Source of the DNA: CBDFKJ01 sp965248805
Lineage (GTDB): Bacteria > Pseudomonadota > Alphaproteobacteria > UBA6615
DNA length: 64,000 nucleotides
Assembly (NCBI GenBank): GCA_965248805.1
Contig: CBDFKJ010000008.1
Coordinates: 624,124-688,123, forward strand
Direction of reading: 5' to 3'
The position numbers were made by a program, and so were the translations under genes. How positions within the stretch are numbered: position 1 is the stretch's first letter; every line of letters begins with the position of its first letter. A model generated the notes under the pieces. That model worked only from the letters and a program-made list of their open reading frames with translations, had not been told where the DNA came from and ran no database searches. Below, piece by piece: positions 26,766 to 35,336 of this stretch.

Positions 26766-27510
26766 CTAATGCTGCCGCAGCGTCGCGTAGCGGGCACAAG
26801 TCTTCAGAGCGCTGACGGCACCGCCCTCGGCGACGATCCGCGGGGCGGCGTCGGGGTCGGTGACGATCAGGCCCGACAGCACGTCCACCCCTAACTCAAA
26901 CAGCGCCGGAGCCAGCGGCGTCCCGGGCCCAACGAGCACGACGCGTGCGTCGCCGCACAACCGCAGCAAGCCGGCGAAGCTGCCGTTGGCCAGCGACGAC
27001 GCGGTGATCAACACCTGCGCCGCCGACGGCAACAGCTCCTGGGCCGCGTCTTCCGCGTATTCGCCGGCGCGGGGCTCGCGCTCGATCACGAGCGCGTCCG
27101 GCAAGCGTCGCTCGAGGCCGGGAAAACGGCCGATAACCACTGAGGGGCCGGCGGCGGGGTCGAGCGCGTCGAGGCCGTTGTCGTCCGGCGCAGCCAGATC
27201 GAACCGGTTGTGCACTGCGTTGGCGGCGGCCAGGCCGAGCGCGGTTTCGAATGGATTGTCGCTATCCAGGAACTCGGCTAAGGCCGCCAGGCTTCGCCCG
27301 CAGTGGGCGCCGGCACGCGGCACCGAGCGGCAGCCGGCTGTGCCGCGCGCGGGCGTGTGCGCCAGCCCGATGCCGGCGGGTCCCCGCACCAACGTCCAGT
27401 TGAGGCCGACGACCAACGTCGTGCGCGACCTGGCCCGCAATGCCCGCGCGCAGAGCCGTGCCGAGCGCCCGCCGCAGATCCGATGCGAGCAGCGCTTCAG
27501 TCGTCGCCAA
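26766..27510 (-). pseudogene. DUF364/DUF4213 (heavy-metal chelation-like) protein, single frameshift
   Basis: The first 30 codons (MATTEALLASDLRRALGTAL) and the rest are in different frames. Removing one T near 27420 would join IAGQVAHDV to VVGLNWTLVRGPAGIGLAHT, giving about 247 residues. The body has ALGLAAANAVHNRF, GRFPGLERRLPDALVIEREP, and ASSLANGSFAGLL, typical of DUF4213 and DUF364 Rossmann-like proteins. These are often found beside molybdenum or formate genes and are thought to bind metal or ligand, without proof. The start at 27510 overlaps the fdsA end by 14 bases, so it belongs to that operon. Confidence 0.75.
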
Positions 27511-30265
27511 GGGACGGTGCCTTCTCGACCCGGGCGGCGCAGAACTTGAACTCGGGGATCTTGCCGTAGGGATCGAGTTGCGGATTTGTCAGCAGGTTGG
27601 CCGCCGCTTCGGCGAAGCAGAACGGGATGAACACCATGCCCGGCGGCACGTCGCGGTCGGCGCGCGCCTTGATGCGTATCGTGCCCCTGCGGGTGGCCAC
27701 GTCCACGTCCTCACCGGGTTGCACGTCCAGCCGATCCAGCTCGCGCGGGTTTAGGCCGGCGATCGCCTCCGGCTCCAGCGCGTCCAGCGTTTCGGCCCGA
27801 CGGCTGATGGCGCCCGTGTGCCAGTGCTCCAGCATGCGGCCGGTCGATAGCACCATCGGGTAGACGTCGTCGGGCAATTCGTCCGGCGGCAGCAGGTCGG
27901 TCGGCACCAGCTTGCCGCGCCCGGTCTCGGTGGGAAAGCCATCGCCGAACAGGATCTCGCGGCCGGGTTGGTCTTCGTCATCGCACGGATAGGTCACCGC
28001 GCCTTCGCGCTGCAGCCGCGGCCATGAGATGCCCTTTAGCGACGGCATGACGCCGCGCATTTCCTCATAGACCTCGCCGACATCGCCGCAGTCCCAATCG
28101 AGGCCGATGCCGCGCGCGATGGCTTGAATGATCTGCCAATCCTGGCGCGCCTGGCCCGGCATCGGCAGTACCGGTCGGCCAAGCTGCACCTGGCGGTTGG
28201 TGTTGGTGTAGGTGCCGGTCTTCTCGGCGAAGGCCGACGCCGGCAGAATCACGTCGGCGTGGAAGGCGGTCTCGGTGAGGAAGATCTCCTGCACCACCAG
28301 ATGATCGAGCGCCGCCAGGGCCTCACGCGCGTGCCGCTGATCGGGGTCAGACATGGCCGGGTTCTCGCCCATGATGTACATGGCCTTGATGGTGCCGGCG
28401 CGGATGGCGTTCATGATCTCGACCACGGTCAGGCCGCTCTTGGGATCGAGCGTGTCGACGCCCCATGCCGCCCCGAACAGCACCTGCACGGCTGGGCTCT
28501 CGACCGACTGGTAGTCGGGATAGACCATCGGGATCAGACCGGCGTCCGATGCGCCTTGCACATTGTTCTGGCCACGCAGCGGGTGCAGCCCGGTTCCGGG
28601 CCGCCCGACGTGCCCGGTGATCAGCGCCAGCGAAATCAGGCAGCGGGAGTTGTCGGTGCCGTGCACATGCTGACTGATGCCCATGCCCCAGAAAATCAAG
28701 GACCGTTCGGCGGATGCGTAGGCGTGGGCGATGGCGCGGATGGTTACGGCGTCGACGCCGCAAGCATCGGCCATGGCCTCCAGCGTGAAGTCCTGCACCC
28801 GCGCCGCCAGTGCATCGTACCCCTCGGCGAAGCCCTCGACATATTGCCGGTCGGCGAGGCCGTCATTGATGATGACGTGGATCATGGCGTTGAGCAGCGC
28901 CACATCCGTGCCGGGCTTGAACTGGACGTTGTAGGTCGCGTGCCGAGACAGCCCCTGGCCCCGCGGGTCGATCACGATCAGCTTGGCGCCGCGCTTGGCG
29001 GCCTGCTTGATGTAGGTGGCGGCCACCGGATGGTTGTCCGTGGGCCGCGCACCGATGACGATGATGCAATCGGCCTCCAGGGCGGCGGTGAACGGCGCGG
29101 TCACCGCGGCCGAGCCGATGGTCTCCATCAGCGCCGCCACCGAGCTTGCGTGGCATAGCCGGGTGCAGTGGTCGACGTTGTTGGTGCCGAACCCGGTCCG
29201 CACCAGCTTCTGGAACAGGTACGCCTCCTCGTTCGAGCCCTTGGCGGAGCCGAAGCCGGCGAGCGCGCCGCCTCCGTGGGTGTCGCGGATGCGCGTCAGG
29301 CCGGCCGCCGCCAGGTCCAGCGCTTCCTCCCAACTGGCCTCGCGAAAGTGGCTCGACGGATCGCCGGGATCCACCTGGTCGTCCCAGCGCTTGCCGATCC
29401 CATCCTTGCGCACCAGCGGCACCGTCAGCCGATGCGGATGGCGCACATAGTCGAAGCCGAAACGGCCCTTGACGCATAGACGATTGTGGTTGGCCGGCCC
29501 GTCGCGGCCGTCGACCTTGACGATGCGGTCGCCGCTGGCATGGAACGTTAGCTGGCAACCGACGCCGCAGTAGGGACAGAGGCTATCGACCCGACGCTCG
29601 GCCGCCGGCCGGCCGATGCCGTCGGCGTCGATCATGGTCGCCGGTAGCAGCGCGCCGGTCGGGCAGGCCTCGACGCACTCGCCGCACGCGACGCAAGTGC
29701 TCTCGCCCATCGGGTCGTCGAAATCGAACACGACCTTGGCGCCGTGTCCGCGGTAGGCCATTCCGATGACGTCATTGACCTGCACTTCACGGCAGGCGCA
29801 CACACACAGGGTGCAATGGATGCAGGCGTCGAGATTGACGCGCATCGCCGGATGGCTGGGGTCAGGTGCCGGCGTCGGACGCGCCGGGTAGCGGCTCGCC
29901 GTCACCTCCAAGCGCTCCGCCCATTGCCACAGCCGCGACGCCGGGTCGTGGCTGTGTGCGCGTGTCGGTTGATCGGCGAGTAACAGCTCCATCACGGCCT
30001 TGCGCGCCGACGTCGCGCGCGCGATGCGCGTGTCGACCACCATGCCCGGTGTTGGGTATCGAATGCAGGACGCGGTGAGCGTGCGCTCCCCGGCGACACT
30101 CACCACGCAGACACGGCAGTTGCCGTCGGCCCGATAGTCGGGCCGGGGGTCATAGCACAGATGCGGAATGTCGATGCCCTGGCGCTGCGCGACCTGCCAG
30201 ATAGATTCGCTGGCGTGCGCTTCGACCCAATTGCCGTCGAGGGAAAAGCCTATCGGCTCAGTCAT
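27497..30265 (-). CDS. fdsA: NAD-dependent formate dehydrogenase, alpha subunit (FdsA)
   Basis: 922 residues. The N-terminal [2Fe-2S] domain uses Cys37, 50, 53 and 67. Two [4Fe-4S] clusters use Cys148/151/154/158 and 191/194/197/201. The molybdopterin domain opens with a [4Fe-4S] site in DSLCPYCGVGCQL. The molybdenum ligand is Cys371 in HCTRLCHASSVAALM, so this is a cysteine, not selenocysteine, enzyme. It oxidises formate to CO2 at a bis-MGD centre and passes electrons to FdsB. It overlaps fdsB by 8 bases. The frame is fully open across 2.8 kb. Confidence 0.95.
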   Translation of the reverse strand: MTEPIGFSLDGNWVEAHASESIWQVAQRQGIDIPHLCYDPRPDYRADGNCRVCVVSVAGERTLTASCIRYPTPGMVVDTRIARATSARKAVMELLLADQPTRAHSHDPASRLWQWAERLEVTASRYPARPTPAPDPSHPAMRVNLDACIHCTLCVCACREVQVNDVIGMAYRGHGAKVVFDFDDPMGESTCVACGECVEACPTGALLPATMIDADGIGRPAAERRVDSLCPYCGVGCQLTFHASGDRIVKVDGRDGPANHNRLCVKGRFGFDYVRHPHRLTVPLVRKDGIGKRWDDQVDPGDPSSHFREASWEEALDLAAAGLTRIRDTHGGGALAGFGSAKGSNEEAYLFQKLVRTGFGTNNVDHCTRLCHASSVAALMETIGSAAVTAPFTAALEADCIIVIGARPTDNHPVAATYIKQAAKRGAKLIVIDPRGQGLSRHATYNVQFKPGTDVALLNAMIHVIINDGLADRQYVEGFAEGYDALAARVQDFTLEAMADACGVDAVTIRAIAHAYASAERSLIFWGMGISQHVHGTDNSRCLISLALITGHVGRPGTGLHPLRGQNNVQGASDAGLIPMVYPDYQSVESPAVQVLFGAAWGVDTLDPKSGLTVVEIMNAIRAGTIKAMYIMGENPAMSDPDQRHAREALAALDHLVVQEIFLTETAFHADVILPASAFAEKTGTYTNTNRQVQLGRPVLPMPGQARQDWQIIQAIARGIGLDWDCGDVGEVYEEMRGVMPSLKGISWPRLQREGAVTYPCDDEDQPGREILFGDGFPTETGRGKLVPTDLLPPDELPDDVYPMVLSTGRMLEHWHTGAISRRAETLDALEPEAIAGLNPRELDRLDVQPGEDVDVATRRGTIRIKARADRDVPPGMVFIPFCFAEAAANLLTNPQLDPYGKIPEFKFCAARVEKAPSLGDD

Positions 30266-31967
30266 GCTCGTCGACCTCCTGCGGGAAGTACTTCAGCACG
30301 CAGTCCAAGGGGTTGGGTGCCGCCTGGCCTAGCCCGCAGATCGAAGCCTCGCGCATCACCGTGCTCAGCTCATGCAGCAATGGCTCATCCCAGACCGGGG
30401 CCTGCATCAGCTTCACCGCCTTCTCGGTACCGACACGGCACGGCGTGCACTGACCGCAGCTCTCGTCCTCGAAGAACCGCATGAGATTGAGCGCCGCCTC
30501 GCGGACACTGTCCTGGTGGGAAAGGACGATCAGGGCGTGCGAACCGATGAAACAGCCGTGCGGCTCCAGGCTGCCAAAATCGAGCGGCAAATCGGCCAAG
30601 CGCGCCGGCAGGATGCCGCCCGAGGCGCCGCCCGGCAAATACGCCTTCAAGCGGTGACCGTCGAGCATGCCACCGCAGTACTCTTCGATCAGCTTGCGTG
30701 CCGTGATGCCGGCCGGTGCGCGCTTGACGCCCGGCGCGTTGACCCGGCCGGACACGGAGTACGATCGCCAGCCCTTGTGCCCGTCGGCGCCACGCACGGC
30801 GAAGGCCGCCCCACCGTTCTCCACGATCTCGCGAATCCAATACACGGTCTCGACATTGTGGACGAGCGTCGGCCGGTCGAACAATCCGACTTCGGCGACA
30901 TACGGCGGCCGGTTGCGCGGCAGTCCGCGCTTGCCCTCGATGGATTCGAGCATTGCGCTTTCCTCGCCGCAAATGTAGGCGCCGGCACCGCGATGCAACT
31001 CGATTGCGGGTGGCGTCAGGCCGGCGCGATCCAGCGCCGCGATTTCGCGCCGCAGGATCTCGCGCACGGCCGGATACTCGTCCCGCAGGTAGATGTGCAC
31101 CGCCTCGGCCTCCACCGCCCAGGCGGCAATCAGCGCGCCCTCCAGCACGCGATGCGGTTCACGCTCCAGGTAATGGCGGTCCTTGAAGGTACCCGGTTCG
31201 CTTTCGTCGGCATTGATGGTCACAAACCTCGGCTTGGCGGCGGCACGCACGAATTCCCATTTGCGTGCCGCGGGAAATCCTGCCCCGCCCAGTCCGCGCA
31301 AATCCGCGGCGGTAAGCTCGCTCAACACCTGCTCCACCGTGCGTGCGCCCGCGCGACAGGCGGCGAGCACGGCATGGCCACCCTGCGATCGGTAGTCATC
31401 GAGCGATTGATAATCCGGGATCGCCGGCTGCGTCCGGCGATTGCCAACGGCACCGGCGACGGCATCGGTCGTTGCCGCATCGACATGGTACCGTCCAACC
31501 GCCGCGCACGGTGCTGTGTCGCAACGCCCCATGCAGGGTGCGCGCATCACGCGGACGTCTTTGCCAAGAACGTCCGGCAGATCGTGCAGCAGTGCCGGTG
31601 CTCCGGCCAGGGCGCAACTCAGGCTGTCGCACACGCGAACAGTCAGTTCGGGGGGCACAGCATCGCTGTCGCGCGCGACGTCGAAGTGCGCATAGAAAGT
31701 CGCGACCTCGTACACTTCGGCCAACGCGAGTCTCATCTCCTCGGCCAACGCAACCAGGTGCCGCGCCGTCAGCACACCGAAGTGATCCTGCAGACCATGC
31801 AGATGCGCGATCAAGCGATCGCGTGCCCGCGAGGCGTCCCCCAGGACCACCCGAACCTCCGCCAACGCCGCCGGATCCAGTTGGCGTCCCTTGGGATGCG
31901 GCACGGTGCGTCGCCGGCCGGCACCGGGATGGTGAAACTTGCGAGGCGAATCGTGCGACGCCGCCAT
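30258..31967 (-). CDS. fdsB: Formate dehydrogenase beta subunit with fused gamma domain (FdsG-FdsB)
   Basis: 569 residues. Residues about 30-165 are a NuoE/FdsG thioredoxin-like [2Fe-2S] domain with C113, C118, C145 and C149 (VCDSLSCAL, APCMGRCDTAP). The rest is NuoF-like: FMN site GLGGAGFPAARKWEFV, NADH site HRGAGAYICGEESAMLESIE, and the [4Fe-4S] site ESCGQCTPCRVGTEK with CGLGQAAPNPL. FdsG and FdsB are separate proteins in many bacteria, so this is a fusion. The product reduces NAD+ with electrons from FdsA. The start MAASHDSPRKF at 31967 is tentative because the first 25 residues are not conserved. Confidence 0.93.
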   Translation of the reverse strand: MAASHDSPRKFHHPGAGRRRTVPHPKGRQLDPAALAEVRVVLGDASRARDRLIAHLHGLQDHFGVLTARHLVALAEEMRLALAEVYEVATFYAHFDVARDSDAVPPELTVRVCDSLSCALAGAPALLHDLPDVLGKDVRVMRAPCMGRCDTAPCAAVGRYHVDAATTDAVAGAVGNRRTQPAIPDYQSLDDYRSQGGHAVLAACRAGARTVEQVLSELTAADLRGLGGAGFPAARKWEFVRAAAKPRFVTINADESEPGTFKDRHYLEREPHRVLEGALIAAWAVEAEAVHIYLRDEYPAVREILRREIAALDRAGLTPPAIELHRGAGAYICGEESAMLESIEGKRGLPRNRPPYVAEVGLFDRPTLVHNVETVYWIREIVENGGAAFAVRGADGHKGWRSYSVSGRVNAPGVKRAPAGITARKLIEEYCGGMLDGHRLKAYLPGGASGGILPARLADLPLDFGSLEPHGCFIGSHALIVLSHQDSVREAALNLMRFFEDESCGQCTPCRVGTEKAVKLMQAPVWDEPLLHELSTVMREASICGLGQAAPNPLDCVLKYFPQEVDEHD

Positions 31968-31997
31968 ACCTCGACCCCGTGGACTAAACCCGAGTGA

Positions 31998-32177
31998 CTA
32001 TCGCTCGTCGTCGGCGACCAGAACCAGGTCGACATTGTCGGCGTTGAGAGTGCGCTTGCCGGCATGCTCGAAGTTCACCGTCACCCGCACCCCAATCGCG
32101 GACTGGATCTGCCCGATACCCCAATCCGGCTGGCCGCGCAGCCGTACCAGAGCGCCCGGAGCGAAATCACTGGACAT
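31998..32177 (-). CDS. DUF3553 small protein
   Basis: 59 residues, too short to stand out by length: MSSDFAPGALVRLRGQPDWG, then GIGQIQSAIGVRVTVNFEHA and GKRTLNADNVDLVLV. This is the alphaproteobacterial DUF3553 family (beta-rich, with PxWGxGQVQS and VNFEHAGK). Function unknown. The start at 32177 fits the family length. It lies 30 bases before fdsB in the same direction and may be the first gene of that operon, served by the promoter at 32215-32243. Confidence 0.85.
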   Translation of the reverse strand: MSSDFAPGALVRLRGQPDWGIGQIQSAIGVRVTVNFEHAGKRTLNADNVDLVLVADDER

Positions 32178-32214
32178 CGGCGGGTGAGGCGAAACACCTT
32201 GTCATGATCGAACC

Positions 32215-32243
32215 ATTACAGGGTTGGCATTGGCTGACGTCAA
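32215..32243 (-). promoter_or_regulatory. Candidate promoter for DUF3553 and the formate dehydrogenase operon
   Basis: On the minus strand TTGACG (32238-32243) and TGTAAT (32215-32220) are 17 bases apart, about 38 bases before the DUF3553 start. It is a strong sigma-70 match for such a GC-rich genome. Confidence 0.5.
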
Positions 32244-32297
32244 CCGGGTCTTAACGATGAGCATCGTAACGCTTGCGGCGACGATAGCGGAGGGGAA

Positions 32298-32669
32298 ATG
32301 CCAAGCGAAGCGGATCTGCACGTGGCGGAGTACATGTGCTCGCGCCTGTGCCACGATGTGATCGGCCCGGTCGGGGCGATCAACAATGGCCTGGAGCAGA
32401 TGGCCGAGATGGGCGTCGGCGAGGGCGACGAGGCGGCCGAGCTAGTCCGCGCCAGCGCCAGGTCGGCCGCCGAAAAGCTGCAGTTCTTCCGATTGGCGTT
32501 CGGGTCCGCCGGCCGCTCGTCGGTCAATTTGAGCTTCGCCGACGCCGCCAAGTCCGTTCAGGTCCTGGCGACGCAGCGCATCGCGATCGAGTGGGATGCC
32601 GCGCACCAGCCGGCGGCGCCGGCACCCGGAGACGGGGCGGTCAAGCTGCTGCTCAACATGGTGATGCTC
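32298..32669 (+). pseudogene. ChpT-type histidine phosphotransferase, 3' truncated
   Basis: Begins MPSEADLHVAEYMCSRLCHD and VIGPVGAINNGLEQM, the ChpT dimerisation helix with the phospho-accepting His in CHD, and continues through AEKLQFFRLAFGSAG to KLLLNMVML. The family runs on for a further 80-90 residues with a degenerate ATPase-like fold (expected ALPRGG strand). Here the match stops at about 32669 and is replaced by sequence that forms a hairpin; the frame stays open to 32741 by chance. ChpT relays phosphate from CckA to CtrA. AGGGGAA precedes the ATG. With only half the protein the relay role is doubtful. Confidence 0.75.
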
Positions 32670-32690
32670 CGCAAGGCTGAACCACGCCGC

Positions 32691-32713
32691 AACACCGGGC
32701 CACGCCCGGTGTT
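32691..32713. repeat. Perfect hairpin after the chpT fragment
   Basis: AACACCGGGC and GCCCGGTGTT are exact inverted repeats around CAC. No T-run follows, so it is not a standard terminator on its own. It sits in the 140-base scar between the chpT and fliF fragments. Confidence 0.6.
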
Positions 32714-32764
32714 GCCGACGGCGCGGCTTCGTGCGCCGTGATCTGTACGTGATCGTGGGAACAA

Positions 32765-32798
32765 GAAAACCGCCGGCACGAGGGCGCCGGCGGTTTTC
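32765..32798. terminator. Bidirectional terminator-like hairpin
   Basis: GAAAACCGCCGGC and GCCGGCGGTTTTC are exact 13-base inverted repeats with an 8-base loop. Both directions end in TTTT, so it could stop transcripts from either side. It lies just inside the broken end of fliF. Confidence 0.6.
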
Positions 32799-32805
32799 CT
32801 CGTGG

Positions 32806-33522
32806 CGCGAGGCGGTCTTCAAACTGCACGCGCATGTTCTCCGCCGTCCGTGCGTTGGCGGCCACGGCGGCGCCGGAGCTCGCCGTGGACAACAGCGTGC
32901 CGCTGCTATCGACGACGGAAACCCGCGCGGTCTGCATACCTTGCACCGCGGCGGCCACGAGCGTCTGGATCGCCGTGACCTGGCCGGGCAAGAGTGTCGC
33001 ACCGCGCAGCTGCACCATGATGGAGGCGCTGGGCTCGTCACGGTCGCGGCTGAACGGCTCGCGCGTCGGCAACACCAGATGCACGCGGGCGGCACGCACG
33101 GGGGCCAGCGATGTAATGGTGCGCGCGAACTCGCCCTCCAAGGCGCGCAGGCGTTTGATCTCCTGGCCTCGCTGAGTTGTGCCGAGCGCGCTTTCCTGGT
33201 CGAAAATTTCGTAGCCGACGGAGCCGCCTCTGAGCAGCCCTTCGCCGGCCAGCATCATGCGCAGCCGCAGCACTTCATTCGCCGGCACAAAGATCTGAGT
33301 GCAGTCGCCGCGCAGCTCATACAGTACGCTCATGCCGTCCAAGCGGTTGACGATCTGGCTGGAATCGTCGACCGCGAGCTCGCCGAACAGCAAAGACATG
33401 CTCGGCGTGGACAGTCGCGTGGTCACGAAAGCGAAGAAGGCGACCAGTGCCGCGGCGACCATCGCCATCATGACCAGCCGTGCCGGCCCGAAGGCGCGCA
33501 GAGATTGAAATAGGGGGTTCAC
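32806..33522 (-). pseudogene. fliF: Flagellar M-ring protein FliF, N-terminal fragment
   Basis: The GTG at 33522 starts NPLFQSLRAFGPARLVMMAM, with the first membrane helix next (VAAALVAFFAFV), then the YscJ/FliF periplasmic domain: GYEIFDQESALGTTQRGQEI, LEGEFARTITSLAPVRAARV, and HLVLPTREPFSRDRDEPSAS. The match ends near AENMRVQFEDRLA, about 240 of the usual 500-560 residues. The frame then runs into the hairpin region with non-family sequence. The C-terminal domains and second membrane helix are absent. No other flagellar gene is seen in the window. Confidence 0.85.
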
Positions 33523-33551
33523 GATTTTACCGGCAGTTTCACGACGTCCTG

Positions 33552-33875
33552 TCAACACCGCTTTTTGCGAAAGTTGCAACGAAGCAAGGAGCGGCGGACT
33601 AAGAAGGCGTTAAACGCGCGGCAGTTTTTGCCGGGCAGCGTGGGCTCGAGGTTGTCGCGGAACCAGTCGAAGGTCCGGCCCTCGGCGATGGCAGCGTCCA
33701 TGGCCCCCCGGATGTCCTGGAGGATGTCGAGCTTCATGGCCTTGGCGACGGTGAAGCTCCTGACATGGGTGGCGGCGTCGGTATCGCGCCAGTCGAAGCC
33801 GACATGGAAGCCTTTGGCGCGGAAATGCTTGACGGCTTCCTCGGGCGGCAGGTCGAGGATCTCGGGCTCGGGCAC
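33552..33875 (-). pseudogene. Mu gpF-like phage head morphogenesis protein, N-terminal fragment
   Basis: MPEPEILDLPPEEAVKHFRA starts the phage Mu gp30/SPP1 gp7-type minor head family, with FDWRDTDAATHVRSFTVAKA and EGRTFDWFRDNLEPTL. These proteins are normally several hundred residues. The match ends at about 33636; the remaining 28 codons (PGKNCRAFNAF and on) look unrelated. It follows the portal gene by 6 bases, the Mu gene order. The truncation coincides with the start of the fliF upstream region, so this is one edge of the prophage. Confidence 0.7.
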
Positions 33876-33881
33876 GGCGGA

Positions 33882-35336
33882 TCAGTCGTCGCCGGCGTCG
33901 TCTTCGACCAGCCCGGCCTCACCGGAGAGCCCGGCCGAGAAGGCCGCGCGGTGGAGCTTGGTCGCCACCGGCGTCTCATCCATGCGGCCGTATAGACCAC
34001 CGAGGCCGTCGCGCACGTCCTGGAAGCCATCGGCATTGCGGATGGCATCGAGGACGGGCTCGATCATGGGCTCCATGAGGGGTTGCCAGCCGTCGAGCTC
34101 GGCGGCGAGCGCCCGGTCGATGGAATCGTCCCGGCCGGCTTCGGCAAAGGCGAGCCGCTGCTCGGCGCTTGGCGCCGGCGCGTCCTCCCATTCGCCGCCG
34201 TAGGTGTCCTCGATGTAGCGCCGGGCCGGGCGCATCCCGCTCATGCGGGCGACGATCTCGTCGCGGGCGGCGCGGGCGCCCAGGTCCTCGGGCGGGGCGA
34301 TCTCGCGCACGACGCGGGGACAGGCTGCGCCGGGATGGTTCCAATCGGTGAGCCAGCGGGCGACGGTGCGCTCGACGCCGGAGCAGATCATGCGCGACAG
34401 CGTGGCGACGCGTTCGTCACGCACCAGCTTCTGCACCTCGGCGGTGCCCTTCCACGGCCCCATCTCGGTGGTCGCGGTCTGCAACAGGACGGCCTCGACG
34501 ATGAGGGCGTCCATGTATTTGCAGAACTGGGCATGATCGCCGCCGCTGCGCCGGGTGGCCTCGAGGAACGTAATCTCCTGACCCTCTGGGATGGCGATGC
34601 CGGCACCCTGGGCCAACCGCTGGAGGGTCTCGAGGAGACGGTCGACCTCTTCGGTTGTCGCGTTGCGGCCGTGTTTGCCCATGGGCGTCGGGGTGCCGAA
34701 CTTCTCGAGTGCCACGGCCCAGTGGCGGATGCCGTTGCGCTTCAGCCAGACCGGCCAGAAGCAGAGCCGGGCGGCGCCGGGCCCGTGGGCCTGGCCGCCG
34801 TGCTCGGCGGGCATGCGGGCGAGCCAGAACTTGGCCTCGGGCACCGGCGCGCCGCGAGGGTGGGTCCGGCTGATCAGGCGCAGGTCCCCGTCCGTGCCGA
34901 AGCGGAAGCGCTCGGGCGCACGGGTGCGGATGGCGGCGATCTCGACCCGGCCGCCGGCCGGTTGCCAGATGATCTCGGCCACCGAATAGCCGTACCAGAC
35001 GGCGTGGGCCATCTCGCGGAAGGCGGTATCGAAGTCGGCCGCCGCGAGCTGCTCGGCGAGGTCCTCGGCCGCCGCGGCATCGCGGCGCCCCGGCCCTCCC
35101 GGCTCGACGCGCCAGGGGATGGCCGAGACCGCATCGAGCAGTTGGGCAAGGCTGGTGGCGGCCTTCTCGTCGCGCAGGGTCTCGCGCCAGGCCGCCGGCC
35201 CGCCGCGTAGAATGCTCTGTGGCGATCCCGTAGCGCCGATGAACGGCGAGAGCGCGGCATCGATGCCGCCGCCGGTGGCGGCGACCTCGCCGCGGGGCGG
35301 CCGCGCCGGGGTCTTTGATCTGCGGTTGCGCGCCAT
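33882..35336 (-). CDS. Phage portal protein, DUF935 (Mu gp29-like)
   Basis: 484 residues. It carries ALSPFIGATGSPQSILRGG, DEKAATSLAQLLDAVSAIPW, then FREMAHAVWYGYSVAEIIWQ and PMGKHGRNATTEEVDRLLET, all DUF935 features. The portal ring is the channel for DNA entry into the head. The start overlaps the terminase stop by one base. Length is close to the family norm and the frame is intact. Confidence 0.88.
   Translation of the reverse strand: MARNRRSKTPARPPRGEVAATGGGIDAALSPFIGATGSPQSILRGGPAAWRETLRDEKAATSLAQLLDAVSAIPWRVEPGGPGRRDAAAAEDLAEQLAAADFDTAFREMAHAVWYGYSVAEIIWQPAGGRVEIAAIRTRAPERFRFGTDGDLRLISRTHPRGAPVPEAKFWLARMPAEHGGQAHGPGAARLCFWPVWLKRNGIRHWAVALEKFGTPTPMGKHGRNATTEEVDRLLETLQRLAQGAGIAIPEGQEITFLEATRRSGGDHAQFCKYMDALIVEAVLLQTATTEMGPWKGTAEVQKLVRDERVATLSRMICSGVERTVARWLTDWNHPGAACPRVVREIAPPEDLGARAARDEIVARMSGMRPARRYIEDTYGGEWEDAPAPSAEQRLAFAEAGRDDSIDRALAAELDGWQPLMEPMIEPVLDAIRNADGFQDVRDGLGGLYGRMDETPVATKLHRAAFSAGLSGEAGLVEDDAGDD

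Noticed and set aside
26377..26799. 140-codon minus-strand frame between mobA and the DUF4213 gene
   Set aside because: It crosses the terminator palindrome and the mobA end antisense, and has no gene-like pattern.
29100..29200. Selenocysteine in FdsA
   Set aside because: The active-site codon is a cysteine codon (LCHASS) and no in-frame TGA occurs.
30372..31997. Plus-strand open frame of 541 codons across fdsB
   Set aside because: Antisense to an intact formate dehydrogenase subunit with all cluster ligands; no homology pattern.
32252..32271. CtrA-like box near chpT (TTAAC and GTAAC around an ACGATG palindrome)
   Set aside because: Half-site spacing does not match TTAA-N7-TTAA; the short palindrome alone is not enough.
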